Source: Aphidius gifuensis
Taxonomy: Eukaryota; Arthropoda; Insecta; Hymenoptera; Braconidae
Reading direction: 5' to 3'
DNA length: 64,000 bases
Assembly: GCF_014905175.1 (NCBI RefSeq)
Contig: NC_057793.1
Location: 17,454,673-17,518,672, forward strand
Each line of letters starts with the position of its first letter. The first letter of the stretch is position 1. Made by a program: the position numbers and the translations under genes. This document shows, piece after piece, positions 34,164-45,825 of this stretch. Under the pieces are notes generated by a model. That model did no database searches, was not told the DNA's origin, and saw nothing but the letters and a program-made list of their open reading frames with translations.

Positions 34164-35922
34164 CTATTCTTTTTGTCTCACATTCAACGATTTTATTGTT
34201 GTATTACTATCAGTTCTACTCAAAGAAGTTCCTAAGAATGTATCTGCTGCTTCAAGAGCTCCAATTTCTCTATTATTTAAACTTTGAAAAGCAAAATTCC
34301 ATAATCTGGTGAGCAATGGTGCCGTGGAGTTAATATCATTGACCATCGCTTGAGTTTTTGATCGCTCATGTTTCGTTATATATTTTGTAACATACCCTGT
34401 TAGGGCTGAGGAAGTTTCACCTACATATTGAATATCCACATTCCCTTCCCAAACTGTAAGAATAACAGGATTATAATCGTTAATATTCCCTCCATCTTCG
34501 GTTCTAGGGAGATCATATAGTTTATTCTTAGACCGTGAATGTCTGTGATTTGCGATTGCGATTCTGGATCACGTAAAACAATCGTCTCGGTAACAGGTCT
34601 AGGAAATCCAAATCGACAGCGTTTAATCGTTTGTCCGTATTTATTTTTTGATGACCTCATACAATAACCATTATGATGATGTTTTTTATGAGTCGTTACC
34701 CTACGATGCAATAATGGTGCCAAATTTTTATTTGGCAATTTGCAAGTCACATATTTTTGGATAAACTCAACTATTTCTTCAATTTCGTTTGCACCTATCA
34801 TAGGCGCATTATCAACCCATAATAATATATGGAAATGTTGAATACCACGGCCTTGATATTCCCGTCACCAAAAATAATGATTAGTTTTTCCAAGTGGATT
34901 ACTTTCTGAGTTAAGGAAATCTAACATGGCATGAAATTTTTGATCCATGTAGCGAGAAACTGACACAGGATCTGCAGCAATTACTTGACCCGGTAACATT
35001 TTGTCTAAGAAGGGAGCATTAATTTCACGAACATATTGAATCAAATCATCACATAAATACTCCGCTGGACTTAGAGTAAGAAATCATGTAGCTGGACTAT
35101 ATTCTCTTATCATACACCTAAGATTATTTCTTGGCTTTTTCCAAAATTGTTCTGTGTTTGGGAGACGCTCAAATATAGAGCTTAACTCACTTTCTAACAG
35201 ACTAATTTTTTACAGTATAACTGTCACGTGGATTTGTAACATTTAACATGTGATAAATTCCTGACTTTAATTTTCGATTACTATCATTTTGTAATAAATA
35301 AAATATATATTGCTGGTCTAGTCTCAATCGTGGCTTAAGGGAAAAGAGTTTTTGCTTTATAAAATCATGATCGCGAACCTGCTTAGCTCGGTCCATTTAT
35401 CCCTCGACGATATAGGTTTGGAAAGCACTGCAAATTTAAAGTTTTTACTCGTGAATCCAATGAATCGTCTTGAATTTTCAACATTTGATAAATGTCTGTA
35501 GCTGTTTGATTTATTCGTTTATTGTACAAAGGATATATTGTATATTGTTCGTAGTTTAATTCTGAATGATCTATTTGAGTAAGCATAGCTCGTTTCTTCA
35601 AATTCTCTGTTTCATTTTTATCCTCTGCATTCAGATCTGGCTTAAAATTTTTATTTGCATACTCGGTGATAATTTTTTCAATTTTCTTACCAGAAATAAG
35701 TGCACCTAGGCTTTCATTATCAGTTTCGTCATCATTGGAACTATGGTGTGTTTTTATAGCAGTTATATCATTCTGACCACAATCATAGGCGTTCGCTAAA
35801 AGAAGGAGTTCATCATTATCATTTTCTAAGTATTTTGATAAACTATGATTAGAGTGTTTCATCTTGTTCAGATTTTGTTTTGCTGTCATTGATATAAGCA
35901 CTTTTAGAACACTGGAAAGCAC
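34164..35922 (-). pseudogene. Helitron Rep, copy 2, broken
   Basis: Very close to copy 1 (1883-3900) but with frame changes near 34.42, 34.56, 34.86, 35.20 and 35.39 kb and in-frame stops. The N-terminal acidic part (from 35922) is open through ENLKKRAMLTQ. The HFHILLW and GYVTKYITKHE motifs are still readable. Relative to copy 1 it has a 5-nt deletion near 35860. Confidence 0.85.
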
Positions 35923-35929
35923 CTTATTT

Positions 35930-36407
35930 ATCTAGACTATAATCCTGTGAAACATCACAGAACTTTTAGAACTTTTAGAACATGTAGAAGACTGGGAATT
36001 TGGTTTAGGTACACGTTGACTAGAACTATGTAAAATATCACTGACTGTTAGTGTAGTTTCTACACTGTCGAGAGATTGAGAATTTTGTTTAGGTACACGT
36101 TGACTAGAACTATGTAAAATATCACTGACTGTTAGTGTAATTTCTACACTGTCAAGAGATTGAGAATTTTGCTCAGCTAGTTGGCTAGAGCTTTGTAAAA
36201 CATCACTGGCAGTTAATGTAGTTTCACTACTTTTAGAACTTCGCATGAGAGCATGAGCCTCAGCTGGATTTTCGATATAATTTTTTTCAGTACTAGTATT
36301 GTTTTCTAATGCTTCTTCATTATTTTCGAAGTTTTCTGAGACATTCGTTTCAACAAAATATTCAACATCGTTTTTTTCTACATGTTGGCTAGAGCTTTGT
36401 AAAACCC
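35930..36407 (-). repeat. Helitron coding repeats, copy 2
   Basis: Same repeat family as 3950-5105 but shorter: two 84-bp-type units and one long EKNDVEYFVETN unit. Ends at 36407 in the sequence for VLQSSSQ, where a BEL/Pao element begins on the opposite strand. Confidence 0.85.
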
Positions 36408-37570
36408 CACGCTCACAATTAATTAAATTCCGCTTCCACAAATTCGTTATTACGGCAGATATAGAGAAGATGTATCGCCAGGTTGAATTACACCAAGACG
36501 ATCGCAAATACCAACGCATCATATGGCGGGACGATCAAGGTAAATTGAGAACATACGAACTCAATACGGTGACCTTCGGTGTATCATCTTCTCCATATCT
36601 GGCTATACGTACACTACATCAATTAGCCGATGATGAACACTGTACATACCCACTAGCAGCAGCATGCCTAAAAAACGACTTATACGTAGATGATCTCTTG
36701 AGTGGTGCGGAGACCATCGAAGCGGCAATATTGTTGCGTAATCAATTGATAAAAATTCTCGAGAGGGGTGGGTTTAACATCCGTCAATGGGCCTCCAACG
36801 AACGACAAATTATCAGCGATTTAACCGATAAAAATGTCAACCCGCGTTTAATTCTCGATAAAACATGTACGTTAAAAACACTCGGCATTTCATGGTTAAT
36901 AGGTAACGACAAAATAACGTACAATGTCAATTCCATTAAAGAAAACGAAAAATTAACCAAACGCCATATTTTGTCTAAAATTGCGAAAATATTCGACCCC
37001 CTGGGTTTGTTGGGTCCAGTCGTATTACAAGCCAAATCAATTATGCAAAAAATTTGGAAAGACAAACTTCATTGGGATGAATCGGTGCCACCTGATATAA
37101 ACCGTTTATGGGTTAAATTCATTGAGCAATTAGACATAATAAAAACAATAACTATTCCGCGTAGACTAATAATAGAACAGCCAAAAAATATACAAATACA
37201 CGGATTTTGTGACGCCAGTCAAACAGGTTACGGTGCATGTCTCTACTTAAGATCGGTAAACGAAAAAGGGTAATGTATTTGTAGACTTATTTGCGCGAAA
37301 AGTAAAGTAGCGCCATTAAAATCACCTGTAACGATACCGAGACTTGAATTAAACGGAGCGTTACTTCTCACACGATTATATCATGAAACATTACCTGCCA
37401 TTCCAATTGAACTAAATAAAATCATTTTCTGGGGAGACTCTGAAATAGTCTTATATTGGCTTAAAACCGAAGCACACAAACTCCAAACATATGTTTCGAA
37501 CAGAGTTGCAGAAATCCAAAAGGGAACGAAAGATTTAGAATGGCGGTACGTGTCTTCAAAGTGCAATCCT
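36408..37570 (+). pseudogene. BEL/Pao reverse transcriptase-RNase H, 5'-truncated
   Basis: Begins abruptly inside RT just before motif A (VITADIEKMYRQVEL), then continues with the catalytic YVDDLLSG, thumb and connection. RNase H starts with FCDASQTGYGA and goes on through WGDSEIVLYWL to NPADILSRG. gag, protease and the RT N-terminus are missing. One in-frame TAA (37271-37273) interrupts RNase H; otherwise the frame is intact. BEL/Pao elements copy RNA into DNA and integrate it. Confidence 0.92.
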
Positions 37571-39225
37571 GCTGACATTCTGTCCCGGGGGGCAGGGCCA
37601 GATGAACTCGTACACAACCAACAATGGTTTGAAGGCCCATCGTGGCTGAAATTACCACACGCTAATTGGCCTAACGAAAAAATAAAATGTAATGAGATCC
37701 CAGAATTAAAAAAGAACACATGTCTCATAAATCAACTCGACACTCACATATTCTTGAAATTTTCATCTTACGCGAAATTAAAAAGAATCGTAGCTTATTG
37801 TCTTAGGATGAAACGTAACAATAAATACAAAGATTTTCTAAAAGTTCAAGAAATAAGAGCCGCGGAATTAATTATTTTAAAAACATTACAAGCCTCAACT
37901 TTTCAGCGAGAAATAGAATGTTTATTAGATTCGAATAGCATCAAGTCTAAAAATCGCATTAACTCGTTAGACCCTTTCATTGACGCCGACGGCATATTAC
38001 GAGTGGGTGGTCGATTGAAAAAATCCAAACTTACTTTCACTCAAAAACACCCCATATTATTACCAGCGAAACATCCATTAACTGACCTTATTGTTAGAGA
38101 AACGCATATTATAAATTATCACGCAGGCGTTCAGTCGACTCTATATGCATTACGTCAAAAATATTGGTTGTTAGACGGACGAAATCAAGTTCGTCACATC
38201 ATACATAAATGCACACGCTGTTTACGATTCAGAGCTGACGTAATGAATTATAAAATGGGTGATTTGCCGAAAGAAAGAGTAACAATTAACCACGCGTTCG
38301 CTCGAACAGGTGTAGATTTTTGCGGTCCCTTTTTCATAAAAGAAAAAAAATACCGAAATCGTGGGCGGGTAAAAGTATACGTATGTGTGTTTATCTGTAT
38401 GACAATGAAAGCCATTCATTTTGAAGTTGTAGAAGATTTAACCACCGAAGGTTTTCTCGCAGCTGTTCGTCGTTTCGGAGCACGACGGGGCATTCCAAGT
38501 CAAATATTCTCAGATAATGGAACAAACTTTGTCGGAGCTCACAACCACTTCAAGAATTACATGACCTATTTAAATCGAAAAAGCATCAAGACTTAATTAA
38601 TCAATGGGCGGTTGATCGGAATGTGGAATGGCATTTTATACCTCCCATGGCACCCCACTTTGGCGGACTATGAGAGTCAAGCGTTAAAATATTTAAACAT
38701 CACTTGAAAAGAGTAGCAGGTGAATCTTTATTCACTCTGCACGAATTTGAAACATTAGTAATCGCGATTGAGGGCATTTTAAATTCGAGACCCATCACCA
38801 CATTATCCTCTGATCCTAACGATCCCATTGCATTATCCCCCAATCATTTATTGATCGGCAAAACAACCGAGATGTTGCCTGAGCGAGATATGATTTCAAC
38901 ACCAACCAATCGTCTGTCTACTTGGGATCATATCAAGAAAGTTCGACAAGATTTCTGGGCACGATGGAGCCAGGAATATCTCAACGAACTTCAACAGCGC
39001 AAAAGGTGGTCGAAAAATGCGGCCAACTTAAAGGTGGGAACAGTCGTCCTCGTCAAAAGCAAGATACTTCCATGCTTGCAATGGCCATTGGCTCGAGTGA
39101 TCCAAGTCCATCCAGGCACAGACGGGATCGTACGTGTGGCCACTATCAAAACTGCAACCGGAGAGTTCACTCGTTCGGTCAAATTATTGTGTCCATTGCC
39201 CGAAGACGTTCAACAAACAACATAA
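37571..39225 (+). pseudogene. BEL/Pao integrase
   Basis: Zinc-binding HHCC module (HIINYHAG...HIIHKCTRC), then the DDE core: first Asp in TGVDFCGPF, second Asp in FSDNGTNF, and the Glu segment near 38.67 kb, where a TGA replaces a Trp codon just before the Glu. A frameshift follows (38.60-38.70 kb). The C-terminal BEL-specific domain (PNHLLIGKT, LARVIQVHPGTDG, RSVKLLCPLP) ends at the stop ~39225. The overlapping ORFs on both strands are shadows. Confidence 0.92.
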
Positions 39226-39361
39226 CGCATAATGTCATTTGTAATATTGTAATCATAAAAAAAAAAAATTATTTTTACATGATTGAGCAAGCACGTATAC
39301 CAGACGAGCAAGCACGTAAATTCACTCCTATTTTTTATATACATATGCGAATCATCCCAGT

Positions 39362-39391
39362 GTTGAGCCGTTCGGCTCAACGGGGGGAGGA
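39362..39391 (+). promoter_or_regulatory. Hairpin and polypurine tract before 3' LTR
   Basis: Perfect stem gttgagccg/cggctcaac with a 2-nt loop (39362-39381), followed by ggggggagga, a polypurine tract that would prime plus-strand synthesis, directly abutting the LTR start TGTTCC. Confidence 0.6.
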
Positions 39392-39928
39392 TGTTCCGTA
39401 GGAACCATACGATAATTCGATAGACGTAGTCTGTCGGATATACCATTGTCATAAAACTCCTCTGGATATACTGTCGTCAGTCTATTCGGTTGAGTATAAG
39501 CGTGCAATGTAGAATTTGCCGTGTGCACTAATCCAGTCGGGTTAGGCTGGCCACCTATCGCGACTGGATACAATGACAATGTTCACAACACATTTCAAAC
39601 TGTTCTAAAGAAATTTGACTAAAGTTGTCAGATTATCTTAAAAGAAACATGCGACATAACTAATTTTTCCGAGACGCAACCTTCCTTACACTAATCCTTC
39701 TCTTCCAAGACTTTGCAAACCTTCAGACAAAAAATAATATTCGCATATTCACTCAGTTCACCTCGACCTTTGGTGACGAACACGACTTAACGTCTTGCTC
39801 AGTCAAATCATTTGAATTAACACTTGTAAAAGAAAAATCAATCGATCAATAAATATCTAATCTAAAATTTTAATAAATACATTTACGAAAATACAAGTGT
39901 GGTTTACTTATTTAATCACGCCTGAACA
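39392..39928 (+). mobile_element. 3' LTR of the BEL/Pao element (~537 bp)
   Basis: Starts TGTTCCGTAGG and ends CCTGAACA, inverted TGTTC/GAACA termini, directly behind a polypurine tract. Contains AATAAA-like signals near the end. The matching 5' LTR is missing because the element is truncated at 36408. Confidence 0.65.
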
Positions 39929-40058
39929 AGAATAAGTAAAAAAACAAAAAAAAAACTGCTATTTATTTATTAAGAGATATTTTTGATATAAGGATATAAG
40001 TAGAGAATAAAAAAAAGGTAACAGGTACTGATATAACATACTATTTATTATATTCCAT

Positions 40059-40439
40059 TTATAATCTATTTATTATATTTATTCTATTCGGTTCGATAAT
40101 AGTTATACAGGTAAGACAGGGTTCACAACAATAATCCAAAGATTTGAGAATGCCATCATTTAATAAATAACTAAATCCAGGTTCAAAATCACAATTACTT
40201 GAATGACTTCTTTCTAAACTCAGAATTCCATTTCGAAGTCTGTTTATATCAATCTTAGGAATCATCAAATGACAAAAAGAACATATAATGACATTTTCGG
40301 GTAATGACATCGTCAATTTTCCTTTTTCACATACCATACAAACAAAATCATCACGTACACTTTCATTAATCATCTCCAGTAATTTGATTACTTCTACGAG
40401 AAATGAAATAATATCGAATCTAGAAATAATCTCTTTCAT
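40059..40439 (-). CDS. 126-aa Cys-rich hypothetical protein
   Basis: ATG 40439, stop 40059-40061. Residues ~34-60 contain CMVCEKGKL and IICSFCHLMI, i.e. two CxxC pairs that could bind zinc (RING- or ribbon-like), with further Cys in DYCCEPCLTC near the C-terminus. No full RING consensus, signal peptide or membrane segment. It follows the BEL/Pao LTR on the other strand. It may be a single-exon gene or one exon of a larger one. Confidence 0.45.
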   Translation of the reverse strand: MKEIISRFDIISFLVEVIKLLEMINESVRDDFVCMVCEKGKLTMSLPENVIICSFCHLMIPKIDINRLRNGILSLERSHSSNCDFEPGFSYLLNDGILKSLDYCCEPCLTCITIIEPNRINIINRL

Positions 40440-41934
40440 AAAAGAATAAAAACGTCAAGAACAATATGTCAAGAAGCAATTCATATGAAATTTTTTTTTC
40501 GAATATTTATCAATGACTTTCGAAGACATATCATCAAATTTGAATAAAATATATCTATTTTTAACAGTCATATCGCAACACGTCTAATTTAAAGAAAAGA
40601 AATTATTAATGAATGTTAAAAGCAATAATAAGCAGATTACAAAAAACAAACTTTGAAAATTTGGCGATCCATGATGAATAAAAAAGTTTCTGATTCTAAA
40701 AAAAGAAATCGATGAAAAGAATCAATAAAATTCAGAAGTTTATATACAAAAAATTTAATTTAAAACAGATAATATTTACGTTTTCGAATGCTGTAGGAAA
40801 TATCGGCTGAATTGATTTCCCAAATTAAATTCAATTCTACATGAAAACGTCAATTGGCTGTGTTATAGGAGATTTATTTATTACCATTTATTTAATCTTC
40901 AATTAATTTAGTAAATTGTCTACCTTTATTAAGTATAATTTTTCTTGATTAAAAATATTGCTTGGCAACAGAAAATAAACAACATTAAATAAAATCAAGA
41001 AAAAACAGTCATTTATTTAAAAAAGAAAAAAAATAATAATTGAACGTTGAAATTGAAATTAATTAAATTAAAAAAAAAAATAATAACGGAACACCTGAAT
41101 GTTAGTGACATATTTCATCTCAATTGTTATTTTTATAATCAAAATAGATCTAACTATTTTTCGAGTTACTTCTATTCAGGTCTCTTTGGAAATATGAACA
41201 TAATAAATGTTTTTTCCTTGATTTCAGGATTTATGATAATGAAAAAATGAAAATACTTCAGTTTTTTGGAAAATGTGTAGAATATTTCACGGTTTTTGAA
41301 TTTATAATTTTTTTGTTCATCTAAAAATATGATATAGTCATGATATTTTATATTTATTGTGAATAAAAAAATGTAGGATTAATGTAAAATCGGTTCAAGA
41401 TTCTGGTCAATATGATATAAATTATACATATTTATTTGGACAACGATAATTCATGTTTCTATGAAACGAAAATTTTTGAAATTTTTTTTAGAACATCAAT
41501 TCAAAATACATGAAATATTCGATTAGTGTATAAAATTAAAAAAAATATTTTGGTCTATTTATCAATATAATATACATGTTCATATAATAATTCATGTATC
41601 CACTTAATAAAAATTTTTTGAATTTTTTGAATAAAATAGATGTAATAAAATAGATTCAACAAAACAAAACAAAAGTAAAAAAAATAAATAAAATATAATA
41701 TATATTTTTAAATTTTATTACTAATGTGAAATGAGTCAAAACAAAACTTAATTTTAATAAACGGCATCCATAGCAACGAAATAATAAATAAAATTGAAAA
41801 TAAATAAAATGACAGTTGTTCATTAAACATTAATAATAAATAATAATAACCAATAAAGAGGTTAAAAATAAGAAAAAACTTTCATGATATATTCTAAGAT
41901 ATAAATATAATATATTATTATAAATTCTTAGAAA
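40440..41934. other. AT-rich intergenic DNA
   Basis: No gene, repeat array or RNA recognised. It probably contains the promoter of the RPA70-like gene starting at 41935. Confidence 0.4.
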
Positions 41935-44495
41935 ATGGTTAATATAAAAATCAAAGATCTCAATGAAAACAGTAAAAAGTAATAAAAAAAATTCTATTTT
42001 CCATTATTATTCATTTTATAAATAAATTTAATAGCTCAAAATTTTATTCAGTTGGAAGATTGAAGCACGAATTATATACATAAGTCCAGTCACTTCATTT
42101 GAAAAAAATGGAAATTATAATAAAGTCTGTAATGTAGATATAATTGATGATAATGGAGAAATAAAATGTACAATGTTTAGTGGCAGTATTGATAAATTTT
42201 ACAATCTTTTCCGAGTAAGTTATTTTGAAAAATCAATGATTTAATTTAACATTTGAATTATGAATTACATATATATTTATAGATACAGAAAGTATATTCA
42301 ATAACTAATAGTATTCTTAAGAAAGCAAATAAAAACTATAATAGATTGAATCATAACTTTGAAATATTAATAACAGAAAATAGTGGAATTGAAGAAATAA
42401 ACGATACAACAAAACTACCAAAATTTCAATTGGTTTTTGTCAAGATAAAAGAATTATTAAGAGCAGAAAAAAAAAGTTCTATAGGTAATTAGAATAAAAC
42501 AGTTGAAAAGACAAGAAATAATCCTAATTGATGATTCAGTTAAGCAACAGTAATTATAAATTTTTAAAAAACAATATAATTATTACAAATATATATTAAT
42601 GTTAACAGATAACTTTGATGCTTTGGTCGAATCAAGTCGACGAATTTGAAGGAGAAATGAATGATATTCCTATAAAAAATATTAAAATTAACAATTTTAA
42701 TAGTGATCTCAATTTGATTTTCATAAAAACATCAATTACAATAATAAATCCTGATATACCGGAAGCTATTAAGTAAGTATTTGTAAATATATAATTATAT
42801 TAATACCACTTATAATTATATAATATAACTATATTTAACTATAGACTTAAAAAATGGTATGGACAAATAGGAAAAACAATGGATGAAAAAGAATTCAAAT
42901 TTTATCGTTCAGATACAAATTCTTATAATTTTACAAAATTTCGAACAATTTATAATACTAAAATACTATAATTGGTAAATACTTTATATATTTATCCGAT
43001 CCGTCAATATTTGAAATTGGGTACTGTCGAAAAATGGCACTATCACATCTGATAAGGCCCAAAAATTGAAAATAAACATGATGATTGTTTTTGGAAAAAA
43101 AAAAAACATAAATTTCATTTAACATCAACTAATTCGGTTAGGCGGTTCAAAAAATATCTTGCAAAAACAAATTCTGACACTACGTTTTGTTTAATAAAAG
43201 AAAAAATAAACGACCAAAGAACTTCAAAAAAATATCGTAGAGTCTACAGATGAAGCGTCGTCGATTGAAACATTGCCGGATCCGATCCGTCAATATTTGT
43301 AATTGGGCCCTGTAGAAAAATGGCACTATCACAACTGATAAGGGCCAAAAATTTAAAATGAATATGATGATTGCTTTTGGAAAAAAAAATGGAACCTAAT
43401 GGGCTTCATAGAAGCCAATTCGATTCATAACTTTTATTTTTATCGCGAAATAAGAAAAAGTCACACGAAAAGTGAAAACATAAGTGTCCTACGGAACACT
43501 AAAAAAAGAAATAATATTACAAGATAATAAAGACAATAAGGTAAATTAATGACGTTTGAATATATTATATATTATTAATTTAAAAATATTTTTCAAACAA
43601 CAATAGATCGTTTTAAATTTGTGGAATGAGAATATCGAAAATTTTAAAGAAAAACTTAATGATATTATAGTGATACAAAGAGCCAAAATTAACGAATATC
43701 AATATTTGGAAAATTTGTCACTAATACCAACACCAATCATAAAAATAAATCCTGATATACCAGAAGTGAAATCGTAAATATATTTTTCATGTAGATATTA
43801 TTTATTTTAAGTATATCCTTTTAGTAAATATATTCTTTTAATAGTTTTGCGGATGAAACCATTGATGAAGATGATTTATGATGATAAAATAGAAAATTTT
43901 AAAACTATAAAGGACATAAAAAATTTAGATAATGAAACAATAATAAGTAAGTATTAGATATTAAAAAAAAAAACGAATTCAAACATAATAAATATGTTAC
44001 AGATGAAATTGCTGAAATAAATAATGTGAGTGAAATTAATTCAGTTTTTTCTCAAAATAATAACATGACATATAATAAAAGAGAAATTGAATTAATCGAT
44101 TATTCAAGAGAAAAGGTATAGATAAATCTTATCTATAATAAAATAAAATTATATCATAACAAATATCTATTCTACAGATAACTCTAACGTTATGGAAAGA
44201 TGAAGCAGGAAATTTCATAGGAAAAGTTGGCCAAATAATAAAAATTGAAAGAGCCAAAATAAAAGAATACTTAAAAGATAAATATATATCATTAATAAAC
44301 TCATCGAAGATTACATACGATTGTCAAAACGACAAACAAAAGTTAGTAATATAATCATACCAAAATATATGAATTTTCAATAAATTGTCAAAATATTATT
44401 GATTATCTAGATTTAAAGAATGGTTAGCATTGGAATCACAATCCAAACAACGAGACGACGAAAAACCATGTTGTTCAAAATGGACGAAAAATTAA
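41935..44495 (+). pseudogene. RPA70-like single-strand DNA-binding protein with repeated DBD-B modules
   Basis: Exon 1 (41935-41978, MVNIKIKDLNENSKN), exon 2 (42052-42214, WKIEARIIYIS...DKFYNLF) and exon 3 (42283-42484) form a DBD-A-like OB fold that joins in frame. Three DBD-B-like modules follow, each with an EI.LID segment, an exon starting IT/IV-LxLW and, in two, INPDIPE: module 1 at 42497-42960, module 2 at 43512-43776 and module 3 at ~44000-44495. The zinc-containing DBD-C of RPA70 is absent, and the protein ends DDEKPCCSKWTKN. Module 1's donor after GTTAAGCAACAG lacks a G, and a MITE (42992-43499) has removed part of module 2. RPA coats ssDNA in replication and repair; this copy is probably non-functional. 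Confidence 0.68.
42992..43499. mobile_element. Harbinger-like non-autonomous element, copy B (left-truncated)
   Basis: Shares gatccgtcaatatttg, gcggttc and the right terminus TCCTACGGAACAC with 17699-18415, and is also followed by TAA. The left TIR and first part are missing. It sits between exons of the RPA70-like gene. Confidence 0.75.
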
Positions 44496-44582
44496 ATACA
44501 TTGGTTAATTCAATACAATAAAATATATTTTTCTGACACAAAAAAAATGATATTAATGATTAATTTTATTTTGACTAAAATA

Positions 44583-45816
44583 TTATTTTAATGCATTAAA
44601 AATTTTTTCAAAGTGTTGTTGTGAAATATCAAAAATATTTTCATTATTTTCAATATGATAATTTATTTGTTTTCTTATTCTTCCTCTAAAAGTATCAAAT
44701 GTAATTTTTTCCAATTCATGACCTTGATAATTATTCACTTTACAATATTTTTTAAATTTATTCAAAACGTTGGAAATAGATACTTTGCAATACGATAAAT
44801 TTCCTTCTTCGAGTTTCTTCTTCGTTTTTTTTTAATTATGATTTTTGGATCATCAGGAATGCCTTTTAATTCATCTTTGAATGATGGATAAAATTCTTTT
44901 ATAATTTTTGATCCATTTAATTTTACTATGCCTTCACAAGAACATACAATAGCATTTGCAAAGTATTTTATCGTTTGAGTAGTTGCATAGTTAACAGCTT
45001 CATTAATATTTGGGCCAAGATTATATCCACCATGAAAGGAATATGGATGAGTAATAACAAACATACCTGTTCTTGAATAATTTTTGTATAATTGATTTTA
45101 TATTTTCCCAAAAATTGTTCTGTAACCACGAATAATTTATGACCTATTAAATTTTTACAAGAACGTCCTGGAAATGTTTTATTTAATATTGTATTGATTA
45201 ATTGATGAAAACGTGTAGAATCTTTATTATTTCTTATCAGCCAAATTTTAGGTAACCCATAAAAATGATAATTTATCGAAATTAAGGTATAATCTTCAAG
45301 GTGAATAGGAAACGAAGACCATTTACTACCACAATAAACAAATGGAGTATGAATTCCCTCTACTGTTTTATTATCTTCATTTTTTATACGCGAAAGATGA
45401 CTTTTAAAATTTGATAAGTTCCATGATGATTGTGTAGGATCATTATTATACATTCTTTCGAATATAGAAAATTTAATATCAGGAGCATATAAAAAACAGG
45501 GATTTGTATTTAACATTGCCAAATATTCATCTGAATCATGTGATACTTCCGATGATGAATTTTCTCTAATAAATTTATCACATTCTTCATGATATTGATT
45601 ATAAGTAAATTTTTCATTTTTTTTATATAAATTAGTTTCATATTCAAAACTACCGTCAGTATTATTTATCATTGTAATTTTTTGTTTTATGACTCGATCA
45701 ATAATAATTTCATCAATAACCTTTTTCAATTTATTTTTGGGAAAATGAATGTCGATCCATTCTTTCGGTGCTTTAATAACACTGACTTTTTGTTCATCGT
45801 CAATAACATCATTCAA
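44583..45816 (-). pseudogene. KDM4-like JmjC histone demethylase remnant
   Basis: Reading from 45816, APKEWIDIHFP corresponds to the end of JmjN, followed by the KDM4 linker. The JmjC core GIHTPFVYCGSKW..FPIHLEDYTLISINYHFYG supplies the Fe-binding His and acidic residue (HLED). After a frame change at ~45063, VITHPYSFHGGYNLG supplies the third His, then NEAVNYATTQTIKYF. A second frame change at ~44765 leads to a basic tail ending at 44583. KDM4 enzymes demethylate H3K9/K36 using Fe(II) and 2-oxoglutarate. All ligand residues are readable, but two frameshifts and a missing N-terminus make it a likely pseudogene. Its 5' end abuts a BEL/Pao fragment. Confidence 0.78.
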
Positions 45817-45825
45817 TACTCTTGA

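Noticed and set aside
38922..39401. 159-codon plus ORF and antisense ORFs near the BEL 3' end
   Set aside because: Overlap the integrase C-terminal frame, which matches the family; the others do not.
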